Positions 7,557 through 17,624 of a stretch of 40,714 bases of DNA are shown here, one piece after another; positions within the stretch are counted from its first letter, which is position 1, and the number at the start of each line of letters is the position of its first letter. The stretch is from Dysgonamonadaceae bacterium (GTDB lineage: Bacteria > Bacteroidota > Bacteroidia > Bacteroidales > Azobacteroidaceae), in contig JAISOJ010000102.1 of assembly GCA_031275735.1 (NCBI GenBank), positions 1-40,714 on the forward strand. The letters run 5' to 3'. The notes beneath the pieces are model-generated. The model was not told the DNA's origin. It saw only the letters and a list, made by a program, of their open reading frames with translations, and did not search any database. Both the position numbers and the translations under genes were made by a program.

Positions 7557-10517
7557 ATGAAAAAACACAAAAATTGTAAAAAAAGATTTTGGACACATCA
7601 ATGGATGATACTCCTGTGCCTGTTGCCTTTAATGGCAAATGCACAAACTAAAAATGTACAGGGAGTTGTTGTTGATGAAAAAAAAGAACCGCTTACCGGA
7701 TGTTCCGTAAAAATTCCCGGAACCATACTCGGAACGGCTACCGATTTAAATGGAGAATTTGTAATTGACTTGCCGGAAGGAAAAAATCAACTTGAATTTT
7801 CTTTTTTAGGTTACGAAACACAAACCGTAACCGTTGACAACACGGTAATAACCGTTCAATTACAACCGAATGTACAGCTAATCAATGAAATCGTAGTCAT
7901 CGGTTACGGAACGCAACGGAAAAAAGACCTTACCGGTTCCATTGCTGTCGTTAACAGCAAAGACTTTAACAAAGGCTTGGTAAGTTCCCCCGAACAATTG
8001 ATTAATGGGAAAGTTGCCGGTCTGCAAATCATCTCAAACAGCGGCTCTCCGACTTCAGGAAGCAGTATCCGCATCCGGGGAGGAGCTTCCCTGAATGCCA
8101 GCAACGACCCGCTCATTGTTTTAGACGGCGTGCCGCTCGAAATTGGCGGAATTAGTGGAAACGACAATAATTTCCTAAGCCTGATTAATCCGAATGACAT
8201 CGAAACGATGAGTGTATTGAAAGACGCTGCTTCTACAGCCATTTACGGATCAAGAGCGTCCAACGGTGTCGTGCTTATCACAACAAAAAAAGGAACCGGC
8301 GAACGATTGAAAATTAATTTCACCACAACCAACTCCATCCAAACCCGCACCAAGTCGGCAGATATGCTTTCGGAAAACCAATTCAGAGACATGATCGAAT
8401 CGCAAGGAAGCGCCCTTCAAAAATCACTTATAGGAAACGCCTCTACCGACTGGAACAACGAAATTTTCCAATCTGCCTTCGGTACCGACAATAATTTAAG
8501 TTTATCAGGTAAAATCGCCAAACAACTACCGTTCAGGGCTTCCTTCGGAGCATACAACCAAGACGGTATCCTGAAAACAGACCAGGCAAACCGTTATACC
8601 GGAAATCTGTCTTTAAGTCCTTCCTTTTTTAAGGATTATCTGAAATTCAACCTGAATGTAAAGGCCGCCATGAACAAGAACCGCTTCGCCGACGGAGCTG
8701 CGGTTTGGAATGCAGCTACCTACAACCCGACTATCCCCGTTTATTCCGGATCAACCCAATATGGCGGATACAACGAAGCGATCGACGGGCAGGGAGAACT
8801 CGTAACCCGAGCCGTCTTAAACCCGCTGGAAATACTGAATGAACGAAACTCTACCAGTACCGTCAGACGGATAATCGGAAACCTCGACGCCGATTACCAA
8901 ATGCACTTTCTTCCCGAATTGAGGGCGCACATCACTTTCGGTTACGATTACGCTCAAGGCAAAGGAAAAGTCTATATTCCGGCAGAAGTTGCCTATTCGT
9001 ATGCATCCGGCGGCAGGAACTATCAATACGGTCCGCAGAAAAAAGAAAACCGACTCTTCACCTCTTACCTGAATTACAACCAGTTATTCACGGATATAAA
9101 AAGTACATTAGATGCGACTGCCGGTTACGATTACCAGTTCTGGAAAGCGGCTACTCCCGCTTACGAAGAGTTGAACATCGCGGGTGAAAGCCAATTCAGT
9201 TCTGCACCCACCGACCAAAGGCATGTACTTCTTTCGTTTTACGCCCGCCTGAATTATGCGTATGACTCCCGTTATCTTCTTACCGCAACCGTACGCAGGG
9301 ACGGAACTTCCCGTTTCAGTGAAAACAACCGTTGGGGAACATTTCCCTCCTTAGCATTAGCATGGCGATTAACGGAAGAAAATTTTTTGAGAGATAACCG
9401 GATACTGAACGACCTGAAACTGCGCTTGAGCTATGGCACAACGGGACAACAAGACGGAATAGGCAACTATAACTACCTGCCTATATACACCTACGGACAA
9501 GACGGCGCTCAATACCTTTTCGGAAATCAATATTATTACACCTACCGTCCCGAAGCTTATAACTCTGACCTGAAATGGGAAAGCACAACGGCGTATAATG
9601 CCGGAATTGATTTCGCATTCCTGAACGGACGGATTGCAGGCAGCCTGGATTACTACACACGGAAAACAAAAAATTTGTTAGCAATCGTTCCTTCGCCGGC
9701 CGGAACAAATTTCGACAAAACCATTATGAGCAACGTAGGAAACGTGGACAGCAACGGCTTGGAATTTACATTAAACACCACCCTGTTAAACACCAAAGAT
9801 ATAACATGGAACGTTGCTTTCAATACTACTTTCCAAAAAGTAAAAATTGATAACCTTTCCTTGGTGAAAGACGCCAAAACAGTCGGCACGCCGGTTGGTC
9901 CGACAATTGATAATACTTACATTCAAATATTTACTGAAGGATATGCTCCTTACATGTTTTATGTATATAAACAGCTTTACGACGAAAAAACCGGCAAGCC
10001 GGTGGAAGGCGCGTATGCCAATCTGGACGACAACCCGGAAATCAATTCCGCTGACCTTTATCATTACCATTCGCCGGCACCGGATGTGATGTTCGGGCTA
10101 AGCACACAATTCCAATACAAAAAATGGAGCTTGGGAATGGGATTTCGCGCCCACACAGGAAACTATGTCTATAACGGAATGGCAATGAATACCGGTGCGT
10201 TCGGTACGGTATCATACAACGATTTCCAACTCAATAACCTGAATAAAAGTTACCTGGAAACAGGATTCCAATCGCGTCAATACCTTTCCGATTATTATGT
10301 GGAAAACGCATCTTTTCTGAAAATGGACAACCTCACACTCGGATACGATTTCGGCGAAATTACCCCAAATATTCGTTTAAATCTCTCCGCCTTGGTACAA
10401 AATGTGTTTACCTGGACGAAATATTCAGGCGTTGACCCGGAAGTCCCCAGTGGATTCGACTCTTCCTTTTATCCCCGTCCAAGGATTTTTTCACTTACTT
10501 TAGGTCTTGAATTTTAA
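7557..10517 (+). CDS. SusC-like TonB-dependent outer-membrane transporter (PUL 1)
   Basis: This 986-residue protein imports oligosaccharides across the outer membrane using TonB energy. It has a signal peptide (about 1-30, ending ANAQ) and a carboxypeptidase-regulatory-like beta domain (about 31-108). The SusC signature EIVVIGYGTQRKKDLTGS (from residue 111) and a plug with SSIRIRGGAS, LIVLDGVPLE and ASTAIYGSRASNGVVLITTKKG follow, and then a beta-barrel ending in the aromatic FSLTLGLEF. The length is typical. It sits 31 nt after the GH5-like gene and 11 nt before SusD, with no intervening promoter, so it is part of one operon. In the family it pairs with the following SusD as a lidded channel. 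Substrate (beta-1,4-galacto-oligosaccharides) is inferred from neighbours. Confidence 0.95.
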   Translation: MKKHKNCKKRFWTHQWMILLCLLPLMANAQTKNVQGVVVDEKKEPLTGCSVKIPGTILGTATDLNGEFVIDLPEGKNQLEFSFLGYETQTVTVDNTVITVQLQPNVQLINEIVVIGYGTQRKKDLTGSIAVVNSKDFNKGLVSSPEQLINGKVAGLQIISNSGSPTSGSSIRIRGGASLNASNDPLIVLDGVPLEIGGISGNDNNFLSLINPNDIETMSVLKDAASTAIYGSRASNGVVLITTKKGTGERLKINFTTTNSIQTRTKSADMLSENQFRDMIESQGSALQKSLIGNASTDWNNEIFQSAFGTDNNLSLSGKIAKQLPFRASFGAYNQDGILKTDQANRYTGNLSLSPSFFKDYLKFNLNVKAAMNKNRFADGAAVWNAATYNPTIPVYSGSTQYGGYNEAIDGQGELVTRAVLNPLEILNERNSTSTVRRIIGNLDADYQMHFLPELRAHITFGYDYAQGKGKVYIPAEVAYSYASGGRNYQYGPQKKENRLFTSYLNYNQLFTDIKSTLDATAGYDYQFWKAATPAYEELNIAGESQFSSAPTDQRHVLLSFYARLNYAYDSRYLLTATVRRDGTSRFSENNRWGTFPSLALAWRLTEENFLRDNRILNDLKLRLSYGTTGQQDGIGNYNYLPIYTYGQDGAQYLFGNQYYYTYRPEAYNSDLKWESTTAYNAGIDFAFLNGRIAGSLDYYTRKTKNLLAIVPSPAGTNFDKTIMSNVGNVDSNGLEFTLNTTLLNTKDITWNVAFNTTFQKVKIDNLSLVKDAKTVGTPVGPTIDNTYIQIFTEGYAPYMFYVYKQLYDEKTGKPVEGAYANLDDNPEINSADLYHYHSPAPDVMFGLSTQFQYKKWSLGMGFRAHTGNYVYNGMAMNTGAFGTVSYNDFQLNNLNKSYLETGFQSRQYLSDYYVENASFLKMDNLTLGYDFGEITPNIRLNLSALVQNVFTWTKYSGVDPEVPSGFDSSFYPRPRIFSLTLGLEF

Positions 10518-10528
10518 TAATTAAAAAC

Positions 10529-12124
10529 ATGAAAAAAATAAAAATATACATCGGAATAATCGCATTGACAATACTTGGGTTCGCTTCATGCAGGGATGAA
10601 CTCAATCAAATGCCTCATATAGAAACTACGTCGGTGTCTGTGTATGAACAAGCTGCCAATTACAAACCGGTATTGGCGAAACTGTATGCTTCATTCGTAA
10701 TATCCGGACAAGAAAAAGGCGGCGGAAATGCCGACATCGCAAGCGATAACGGGGAAAATTGCGACTACCTGCGCATCTATTTCAATCTTCAGGAAGTCCC
10801 AACCGAAGAAATAGCCTATACCTGGCTCGAAGGAAATAATATGACGAACATTGCTTACATGAAATGGGAAGTTACCGACATTTGGGTATCCGATATGTAT
10901 TACCGGATATACTACACGATTGCGTTATGCAACGAATTTTTACGAAATGCAACCGACGGGAGGATCGCCGGATTTACGGAAAATGAACAAAAAGACATCC
11001 GCAACTTCCGCTTGGAAGCTCGCTTTTTACGGGCATTAGCTTATTTCCATGCCTTGGATTTATACGGCAACATTCCTTTCGTCGACGAAAATGATCCGGT
11101 AGGCGCATTTATCCCGCCTCGCTATACCCGCGCCCAAATATTTGAATTTGTTGAAAATGAACTGAACGAAATTGCTCCGCTTTTACCGTCGCCATCCGAA
11201 ACAGAATATGCGCGGGCAACGAAAGGTGCAGCCTGGACGCTGCTGGCAAAGCTTTACCTCAATGCAGAAGTCTATGTACAAAAAAAGTATTATACAGAAT
11301 GTATTGCTGCCTGTAAAAATGTATTTGCTGAAGGCTATTCGCTGGAACCGGAATACGCCAAACTGTTCAATGCCGACAATCATTTGCGTACCAACGAAAT
11401 CATTTTCCCGTTTGCTGTTGACGCCCAACATACTTCTTCGTGGGGATCCACTACTTACCTCGTATGCGGCGCTATTGTTACTTCCGATTCCCAAAACGCA
11501 GCAGATTACGGCGTCGATGAAGCCTGGGGAATGTTTCGCGTAAGACCGGAACTCCCCCTCAAATTTGGCGACGCCACAACCACTCCGGACAAACGCGCCC
11601 TGTTTCATACACAAGGACAAACATTAAATCTGGATGTCATGACCGACCAGGCACAGGGGTATTGCGTGGAAAAATGGACCAATCTGACCGACAACGGTCA
11701 AAAAGCATCCAACACCGCCGCCGACGGAGTAAACACCGACTTCCCGATGTTCCGTTTAGCCGATGTATATCTAATGTTTGCAGAAGCTATTGTGCGCGGC
11801 GGAACAGGAAGCTCGCTTTCCGAAGCACGCGCCTACATTAACTTATTACGCGAAAGAGCCTATGGCGATACTTCCGGCAATCTTTTATTCGATAGCGATT
11901 TAACATTGGATTTTATCTTGGACGAACGGGCAAGGGAACTCTATTGGGAATGTACCCGCAGAACCGACCTGATACGTTTTGGCCGGTTTACGGGCGACGG
12001 CTGCATCTGGCAGTGGAAAGGCGGAGTAAAAGAAGGTACCGGAACAGATTCAAAATACAATATCTATCCGATTCCTTACGCCGAACTGTCGGCAAACCCC
12101 AACCTCACAAATGAAAATTATTAA
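10529..12124 (+). CDS. SusD/RagB-like glycan-binding lipoprotein (PUL 1)
   Basis: A 531-residue surface lipoprotein expected to cap the SusC barrel and capture oligosaccharide. The N-terminus has a lipobox (GFAS-Cys21). Family features are RNFRLEARFLRALAYFHALDLYGNIPF in the TPR core (given here in pieces: RLEARFLRALAYF, LYGNIPF), LYLNAEVY, and the C-terminal region with FRLADVYLMFAEA and ERARELYWE..RR.DLIRFG. It ends in the typical YPIPYAELSANPNLTNENY. It lies 11 nt after SusC and 18 nt before the SusE-like gene. Nothing is truncated. Confidence 0.95.
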   Translation: MKKIKIYIGIIALTILGFASCRDELNQMPHIETTSVSVYEQAANYKPVLAKLYASFVISGQEKGGGNADIASDNGENCDYLRIYFNLQEVPTEEIAYTWLEGNNMTNIAYMKWEVTDIWVSDMYYRIYYTIALCNEFLRNATDGRIAGFTENEQKDIRNFRLEARFLRALAYFHALDLYGNIPFVDENDPVGAFIPPRYTRAQIFEFVENELNEIAPLLPSPSETEYARATKGAAWTLLAKLYLNAEVYVQKKYYTECIAACKNVFAEGYSLEPEYAKLFNADNHLRTNEIIFPFAVDAQHTSSWGSTTYLVCGAIVTSDSQNAADYGVDEAWGMFRVRPELPLKFGDATTTPDKRALFHTQGQTLNLDVMTDQAQGYCVEKWTNLTDNGQKASNTAADGVNTDFPMFRLADVYLMFAEAIVRGGTGSSLSEARAYINLLRERAYGDTSGNLLFDSDLTLDFILDERARELYWECTRRTDLIRFGRFTGDGCIWQWKGGVKEGTGTDSKYNIYPIPYAELSANPNLTNENY

Positions 12125-12142
12125 TTTATAATTCATATACGC

Positions 12143-13837
12143 ATGAAAACGAACATAATATACCGATGCTTAAGCGCATTTATAGCGCTTATCGCTATAA
12201 CCGCCTGCGAAGAAGACGGTGAACGCATTTATCTTTCCGGTCTCGAAGAGAACGAACTCAGTGCAACAGAAAGCCATTTGGTACTGTCGCAAGATAATTC
12301 ACAACAAATCGTATTGTCGCTGGTATGGAGTAAGAGCGAACTCACAGTAACTAACTCCGGCAAACCTGCCCCAAACGTGTTGGCTACATACATGCAAATT
12401 TCTACACAGGACGATTTCTCCCTCAATTTTGTTGAAACGCTGGAAAAAACGCTCTCAAAAGCATATACCGGCGCGGAAATAAACACAATTGCCAAAAATC
12501 TCGGTATAGAATCGGATGTGTCCACTCCGCTCTACTTCCGTATCCGGTCAAGCATAGGCAGCAACCTGGAATCAGTCTTCAGCAACGTCGTAACAGTAAA
12601 CGTAACCCCCTATCAAATAGATATGTCTGTTGGATTTATCCTCGATGCAGATAAACAAGAGACCGGACGAACACTTGCTTCCCCGCAATCCGACGGTATT
12701 TACACCGGATTCATGGGAGTCGCCGGGTGGTATAACTTTTTCCTTTTGGAAGGCGACGGAACCATTTGGGGAAATACCCCCGAAGACGGCAACGATTTTC
12801 AGATTTCTTCCGCAGAAGATTGCTGGAATTTTTGGTTTCCCGGAACTGCCGGCTGTTACTATGTGAATGTCAACACCAACACTCTCCGGTGGTCAGCGCT
12901 CCTGATTCCCGCATTAACAGTAAGCGGAGACTTTGCAGCAGAAATGACCTTCGACCGTCCCAACGTAAAATGGACTGCAGTTTTCAATACAACATCCGCT
13001 TCTACTTTGAAAATAAAATTGAATGCCAACGGGAAACAATACGATGCCACAACAAAAACAGACGACAATCTGGCTGTCGATACGCCGGTTGCCTTTGCGC
13101 AGGATGGCGAAACGCTTCGTTTTGCAAATCAAGCCGAAGACATTACGATTACGGTACCCGGCGCCGGAGAATACACCTTAGTCGTTGACCTTAACAACCC
13201 GAACAGGTGGACTTACCAAATCGTTAGCGGTTCCGCCGCACCGGAAGAAGTAAATCCATACGTCTATCTACCGGGAATTGGCGATGGTGAAGGAAATTGG
13301 ACATTCGACCATTATCTTGCATTATACGACGAAGATAAATTGGCATACGCCGGAGCAGTAAATGTAAATTCTGCCTGGGGTTACACAATCAACATCGAAA
13401 AAGACAACTGGGACGATAAATATACTTTTGCCGAAGGCGACGCCTATAGCGGGACATTGGTTTTCAAAGGAGAAAACAACCTGCCGGCGCCGGAAGCAGG
13501 ACTTTACTTGATGGAAACTTCGCTTAAAGAACTTACCTACAATCTCACGCCGGTAGAAAATCAAATTTATGTAGTCGGATTACATGACCAATGGACATTC
13601 GACGTCGCATTAGCGGCAACAACTACTCCCGGCATTTTCTCCGGCGATGTTACCATTAACAGCGCCTCCCCTTGGGGTTTTCAAATCCATATAGACGATT
13701 CATGGGGACATTACTATGGCGGATCGGAAGGGAAATTGTACTACAAAGGAGCGAATATAACCGATGACGCCTCGCTCGCTCCCGGCGTTCACCGGATGAC
13801 GATTGATTTAATTAACGGAACATACGTTATCGAATGA
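12143..13837 (+). CDS. SusE-like surface glycan-binding lipoprotein (PUL 1)
   Basis: This 564-residue lipoprotein (lipobox ALIAITA-Cys22) has an N-terminal SusE-type Ig-like domain (about 30-155). It is followed by repeated beta-sandwich modules with internally similar segments (NPYVYLPGIGDGEGNWTF and QIYVVGLHDQWTF; WGYTINIEKDNW and WGFQIHIDDSWG). This suggests at least two carbohydrate-binding modules rich in Trp/Tyr. Its place between SusD and GH53 is that of the surface glycan-binding protein in the B. thetaiotaomicron galactan locus (BT4669, from memory). It likely tethers polysaccharide at the cell surface. The stop overlaps the next start by 4 nt (ATGA), indicating translational coupling to the galactanase. 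Confidence 0.85.
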   Translation: MKTNIIYRCLSAFIALIAITACEEDGERIYLSGLEENELSATESHLVLSQDNSQQIVLSLVWSKSELTVTNSGKPAPNVLATYMQISTQDDFSLNFVETLEKTLSKAYTGAEINTIAKNLGIESDVSTPLYFRIRSSIGSNLESVFSNVVTVNVTPYQIDMSVGFILDADKQETGRTLASPQSDGIYTGFMGVAGWYNFFLLEGDGTIWGNTPEDGNDFQISSAEDCWNFWFPGTAGCYYVNVNTNTLRWSALLIPALTVSGDFAAEMTFDRPNVKWTAVFNTTSASTLKIKLNANGKQYDATTKTDDNLAVDTPVAFAQDGETLRFANQAEDITITVPGAGEYTLVVDLNNPNRWTYQIVSGSAAPEEVNPYVYLPGIGDGEGNWTFDHYLALYDEDKLAYAGAVNVNSAWGYTINIEKDNWDDKYTFAEGDAYSGTLVFKGENNLPAPEAGLYLMETSLKELTYNLTPVENQIYVVGLHDQWTFDVALAATTTPGIFSGDVTINSASPWGFQIHIDDSWGHYYGGSEGKLYYKGANITDDASLAPGVHRMTIDLINGTYVIE

Positions 13838-14856
13838 AAACAATATTCTTCCTTTCATTCCTGCTGGTTTTTACCGCCTGTGGGGAAGAAAACAATCCTG
13901 TATCGTCTGCATCGGAACATTACGACATGACCGGTTTCGTAAAAGGTGCAGACGTCAGCTGGATTACCGAAATGGAAAAAGCCGGATGCAAATTCTACAA
14001 TACGGACGGAAAAGAAATGGAATGTATCACCCTGTTGCGGGATTGCGGGATGAACGCGATTCGCTTGCGAGTCTGGGTAAACCCCGCCGACGGATGGTGC
14101 AGCAAAGAAGACATGTTAGTAAAAGCTATTCGCGCCCATCACCTGGGGATGCGCCTCATGATTGATTTCCATTATAGCGACTGGTGGGCTGACCCCGGAA
14201 AGCAAACCATTCCGGCAGCATGGAGGGAAATGAATTTGGAAGAAATGAAACAAGCCGTAAAAACTCACACCACAGCCACGCTTGAATTATTGAAATCGAA
14301 TGGCATAAATCCGGAATGGGTACAAGTCGGCAACGAAACCGGAAATGGAATGCTTTGGCCTATGGGGCAAGCAGATATCAACATGTCCAATTATGCCGCA
14401 TTGAACAATGCCGGATACGACGCCGTCAAATCGGTATTCCCGGATGCCTGCGTAATCGTTCACTTGCATGGCGGAGATAACAATAATCTGTACCGTTGGC
14501 TATTCGACGGATTAAAAAAGAACGGAGGGAAATGGGACATGATCGGCATGTCGCTCTATCCAAGTCCGGACAATTGGCAAGAGATGAACAGACAATGCAT
14601 TGCCAACATAAATGATATGATTAGCCGTTACGATACGCAAGTAATGATCTGTGAAGTCGGAATGCCTTATGATCAACCGGAAGCATCCAAAACTTTTTTG
14701 GCAGATATCATTTTACAGGCAAAAAATATAGCCGGTAACAAATGCAGGGGCGTATTTTATTGGGAACCGCAATCGTATGGAAACTGGAAAGAATATACAT
14801 TAGGCGCATTCGACAACGCCGGCAAACCTACGATTGCGCTGGAAGCCTTTCGATGA
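13834..14856 (+). CDS. GH53 arabinogalactan endo-beta-1,4-galactanase, lipoprotein
   Basis: This 340-residue enzyme hydrolyses internal beta-1,4 linkages of pectic galactan (type I arabinogalactan). The lipobox VFTA-Cys16 predicts membrane anchoring, probably at the surface. The GH53 core shows KGADVSW near the start, NAIRLRVWVNP, and MIDFHYSDWWADPGKQ. VQVGNETGNGMLWP holds acid/base Glu168, ICEVGMP holds nucleophile Glu274, and GVFYWEPQ follows. Both catalytic residues are present and the length is normal for the family. Its start overlaps the SusE-like stop, so the two are translated together. It gives the clearest clue to the substrate of PUL 1. Confidence 0.95.
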   Translation: MKTIFFLSFLLVFTACGEENNPVSSASEHYDMTGFVKGADVSWITEMEKAGCKFYNTDGKEMECITLLRDCGMNAIRLRVWVNPADGWCSKEDMLVKAIRAHHLGMRLMIDFHYSDWWADPGKQTIPAAWREMNLEEMKQAVKTHTTATLELLKSNGINPEWVQVGNETGNGMLWPMGQADINMSNYAALNNAGYDAVKSVFPDACVIVHLHGGDNNNLYRWLFDGLKKNGGKWDMIGMSLYPSPDNWQEMNRQCIANINDMISRYDTQVMICEVGMPYDQPEASKTFLADIILQAKNIAGNKCRGVFYWEPQSYGNWKEYTLGAFDNAGKPTIALEAFR

Positions 14857-14891
14857 AGGCGCATAATTCATAACTCACAGTTCATTTGCGT

Positions 14892-14984
14892 ATGAAGCAT
14901 TCATGTATTTCACACACCCAAGAGCACGAAAATGGGTATTCGTTTACTTGTCAACTCGTCAACTCGTTTACTCGTTTTCGTATG
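14892..14984 (+). repeat. 93-nt leader element, copy A, ending in an 8-bp tandem array
   Basis: This stretch, from an ATG to the ATG of the GH2 gene, aligns without gaps to 32056-31964 on the minus strand. I count 72 identical bases of 93 by eye. Its last 41 nt are an 8-bp tandem array: TTACTTGT (14944-14951), CAACTCGT (14952-14959), CAACTCGT (14960-14967), TTACTCGT (14968-14975), then TTTCGT and ATG. It is an open frame fused to GH2. However, most differences between the copies change amino acids, so it looks like a non-coding leader. Confidence 0.75.
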
Positions 14985-17426
14985 AAAAATATATTATTTA
15001 TCCTGCTGTTAGAAATGAGCTTTAGCTTGCATTTATCGGCGCAGCGAGCCGGATTTTTACTCGAAAAAAACTGGAAATTCATAAATAAAGATATTTCGGA
15101 AGCAAAAGAACCCGGTTTCAACGACGCCCAATGGGAAACCGTATCCATCCCGCACGATTGGGCTATTTATGGCCCTTTCGACAAAGAATACGACTTACAG
15201 AATGTAGCCGTTACCCAAAACGGAGAAAAAGTCGCGACAATCAAAACCGGACGTACCGGCGGACTGCCCTACATGGGCGTCGGCTGGTACCGTACGGCCT
15301 TTGATGTCGATAACTTTGACCGTGAATCGCAACAGGTGCAGCTTTTATTCGACGGAGCCATGAGCGAAGCCCGGATTTATGTCAACGGGAAAGAAATCTG
15401 TTTCTGGCCTTACGGTTATAATGCATTCCATTGCGATATTACCTCTGCCCTGAACGAAAACGGGAAAAGCAACTGCCTGGCAGTTCGCCTGGAAAACAGG
15501 CCGCAATCGTCCCGCTGGTATCCCGGAGCCGGCCTCTACCGGAATGTACACCTTATTCAAACCCAACGAATCCATGTCCCTGTTTGGGGAACATTCATCA
15601 CTACCCCGCATGTATCCGAAGCATACGCTTCCATTCGTTTGAAAACAACGGTCGCCAACACGCAAAAAGACGTGCGGATAGTCACCGAAATCAAAGATGC
15701 AGAAGGCAATACAATCGTCCAAAAAGACAATACACAGAAGATTAACAACGGACGCTCATTCGAGCAGTACTTTATTCTGAACAATCCCCGGCTGTGGTCG
15801 CCCGAAAATCCCTGTCTTTACTTTGCCGTTTCGAAAGTATATGTGGACGGACAATTAACCGACCATTATACTACCCGTTTCGGCATACGGGACGTCAAAT
15901 TCATTGCAGATAAAGGGTTTTACCTCAACGGGAAAAGGAGGAAGTTCCAGGGCGTATGCAATCATCACGACTTGGGTCCCTTAGGCGCGGCGGTGAACAA
16001 GGCGGCTTTGCGCCGGCAACTAACCTTGCTGAAAGACATGGGATGCGACGCCATCCGAACCGCGCACAACATGCCGGCGCCGGAACTGGTTAACCTTTGC
16101 GACGAAATGGGTTTCATGATGATAATCGAACCTTTTGACGAATGGGACGTCGCCAAATGTGAAAACGGCTATCACCGCTTTTTCAACGAATGGGCGGAAA
16201 AAGACATGCTGAATATGCTGCATCATTTCCGGAATAATCCTTCGGTAGTGATGTGGAGCATCGGAAATGAAGTCCCGACACAATGCAGGGAAGAAGGATA
16301 CAAAGTCGCCTCGTTGCTTCAGGATATTTGTCACCGCGAAGACCCGACCCGGCCGGTAACCTGCGGCATGGATCAGGCGGATTGCGTGTTGAACAACGGT
16401 TTTGCCGCCCTGCTGGACATTCCGGGGTTCAATTACCGGCTTCACCGTTACGGGGAAGCATACGAAAAATTGCCGCAAAACCTGCTTTTAGGCTCGGAAA
16501 CAGCTTCAACCGTCAGTTCGCGCGGCGTATATAAATTCCCGGTAGAGAAAAAAGCCGACGCGATTTACAACGACCATCAATCCAGCTCTTACGATATGGA
16601 ATACTGCTACTGGTCGAACCTGCCGGACGACGATTTTGTCTGGGCCGACGATTATGAATGGACGTTGGGGCAATTTGTATGGACCGGTTTCGACTACCTG
16701 GGCGAACCGACCCCTTACGATACCGATGGATGGCCAAACCACAGTTCCCTGTTCGGCATCATCGACTTAGCAGGCATTCCCAAAGACCGTTATTACCTGT
16801 ACCGCAGCATCTGGAATAAAAACGAAAACACATTACACCTCTTACCCCACTGGAATTGGGAAGGACGCGAAGGCGAAAAAACGCCGGTATTCGTCTACAC
16901 CAATCATCCCTCCGCCGAGTTATTCATCAACGGCAAAAGCCAGGGCATACAACGCAAAAACAATACTACCGTACAAAACCGCTACCGTTTGATGTGGATG
17001 GACGCCGTTTACGAACCGGGAGAAATAAAAGTAATTGCTTATGATGCACAGGGAAAAGCCGCAGGAGAAAAAAACCTTCGCACCGCCGGAAAACCGCATC
17101 ACATCCGATTAACCGCCGACCGAGCGCAGATTATACCCGACAATAAAGACCTGGCATACATCCGGGTGAGTGTTGTGGACAAGGACGGGAATCTCTGTCC
17201 CAACGACCAGCGGCTGATCACATTCACTGTCCGGGGCGAAGGACGCTTCAAAGCATCGGCTAATGGCGATCCTGCTTGCTTGGATCTTTTCCATCTTCCT
17301 CAAATTCACGCCTTTAACGGCGAACTAGTGGCAATTGTGCAATCGGGGGAAAAACCGGGGAAAATAGTTCTGGAAGCAAAAGCCAAAGGATTGAAAACAG
17401 GTAAAATAGAAATTTTGGTCAAATAA
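14982..17426 (+). CDS. GH2 beta-galactosidase (PUL 1)
   Basis: The open frame begins upstream at 14886, but ATG 14982 starts the signal peptide (MKNILFILLLEMSFSLHLSAQ), giving 814 residues. GH2 architecture is plain: a sugar-binding jelly roll with ISEAKEPGFNDAQWETVSIPHDW-type sequence (short pieces: FNDAQWETVSIPHDW), an Ig-like linker, and a TIM barrel with VCNHHDLGPLG, IRTAHNMPAPEL, WSIGNEVP (acid/base Glu430) and LLGSETAST (nucleophile Glu506). FVWTGFDYLGEP follows, with C-terminal beta domains. It probably removes terminal beta-galactose from galactan fragments released by the GH53, in the periplasm. Gene order GH53-GH2 matches BT4668-BT4667 from memory. It is last in the operon. Confidence 0.92.
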   Translation: MKNILFILLLEMSFSLHLSAQRAGFLLEKNWKFINKDISEAKEPGFNDAQWETVSIPHDWAIYGPFDKEYDLQNVAVTQNGEKVATIKTGRTGGLPYMGVGWYRTAFDVDNFDRESQQVQLLFDGAMSEARIYVNGKEICFWPYGYNAFHCDITSALNENGKSNCLAVRLENRPQSSRWYPGAGLYRNVHLIQTQRIHVPVWGTFITTPHVSEAYASIRLKTTVANTQKDVRIVTEIKDAEGNTIVQKDNTQKINNGRSFEQYFILNNPRLWSPENPCLYFAVSKVYVDGQLTDHYTTRFGIRDVKFIADKGFYLNGKRRKFQGVCNHHDLGPLGAAVNKAALRRQLTLLKDMGCDAIRTAHNMPAPELVNLCDEMGFMMIIEPFDEWDVAKCENGYHRFFNEWAEKDMLNMLHHFRNNPSVVMWSIGNEVPTQCREEGYKVASLLQDICHREDPTRPVTCGMDQADCVLNNGFAALLDIPGFNYRLHRYGEAYEKLPQNLLLGSETASTVSSRGVYKFPVEKKADAIYNDHQSSSYDMEYCYWSNLPDDDFVWADDYEWTLGQFVWTGFDYLGEPTPYDTDGWPNHSSLFGIIDLAGIPKDRYYLYRSIWNKNENTLHLLPHWNWEGREGEKTPVFVYTNHPSAELFINGKSQGIQRKNNTTVQNRYRLMWMDAVYEPGEIKVIAYDAQGKAAGEKNLRTAGKPHHIRLTADRAQIIPDNKDLAYIRVSVVDKDGNLCPNDQRLITFTVRGEGRFKASANGDPACLDLFHLPQIHAFNGELVAIVQSGEKPGKIVLEAKAKGLKTGKIEILVK

Positions 17427-17553
17427 ATTGGACTCACCAGTAAAACCTTGTGTTTCAAGCAAAAATATTAGCTATCCTAAAAACCTAAATGGGAGAAAAA
17501 CGGTTAATAAATTTTTTTTTGTAGTAATTTATCGTTTTTTCAAAAATTAGATA

Positions 17554-17561
17554 TAACTTTG
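17554..17561 (+). promoter_or_regulatory. -7 element of the rpsL operon promoter
   Basis: TAACTTTG matches TAnnTTTG and is followed by a leader of about 60 nt to rpsL. No good -33 TTTG is present, only a T-rich stretch. It is the only consensus -7 match I found between 17427 and 17624, and no later match occurs before dinB, suggesting one rpsL-rpsG-fusA-dinB transcript. Confidence 0.55.
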
Positions 17562-17624
17562 CAACCCATTTTATGGATTAAAACAAAATTATCATTAATA
17601 AAAAATAAAGTTTAAAAGTTTAAA

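Noticed and set aside
14892-14981. 30-residue N-terminal extension of GH2 (and of SusE/F at 32056-31967) as real coding sequence
   Set aside because: The two extensions match between unrelated proteins, differences are mostly non-synonymous, and signal peptides start after them. Treated as a repeated leader.
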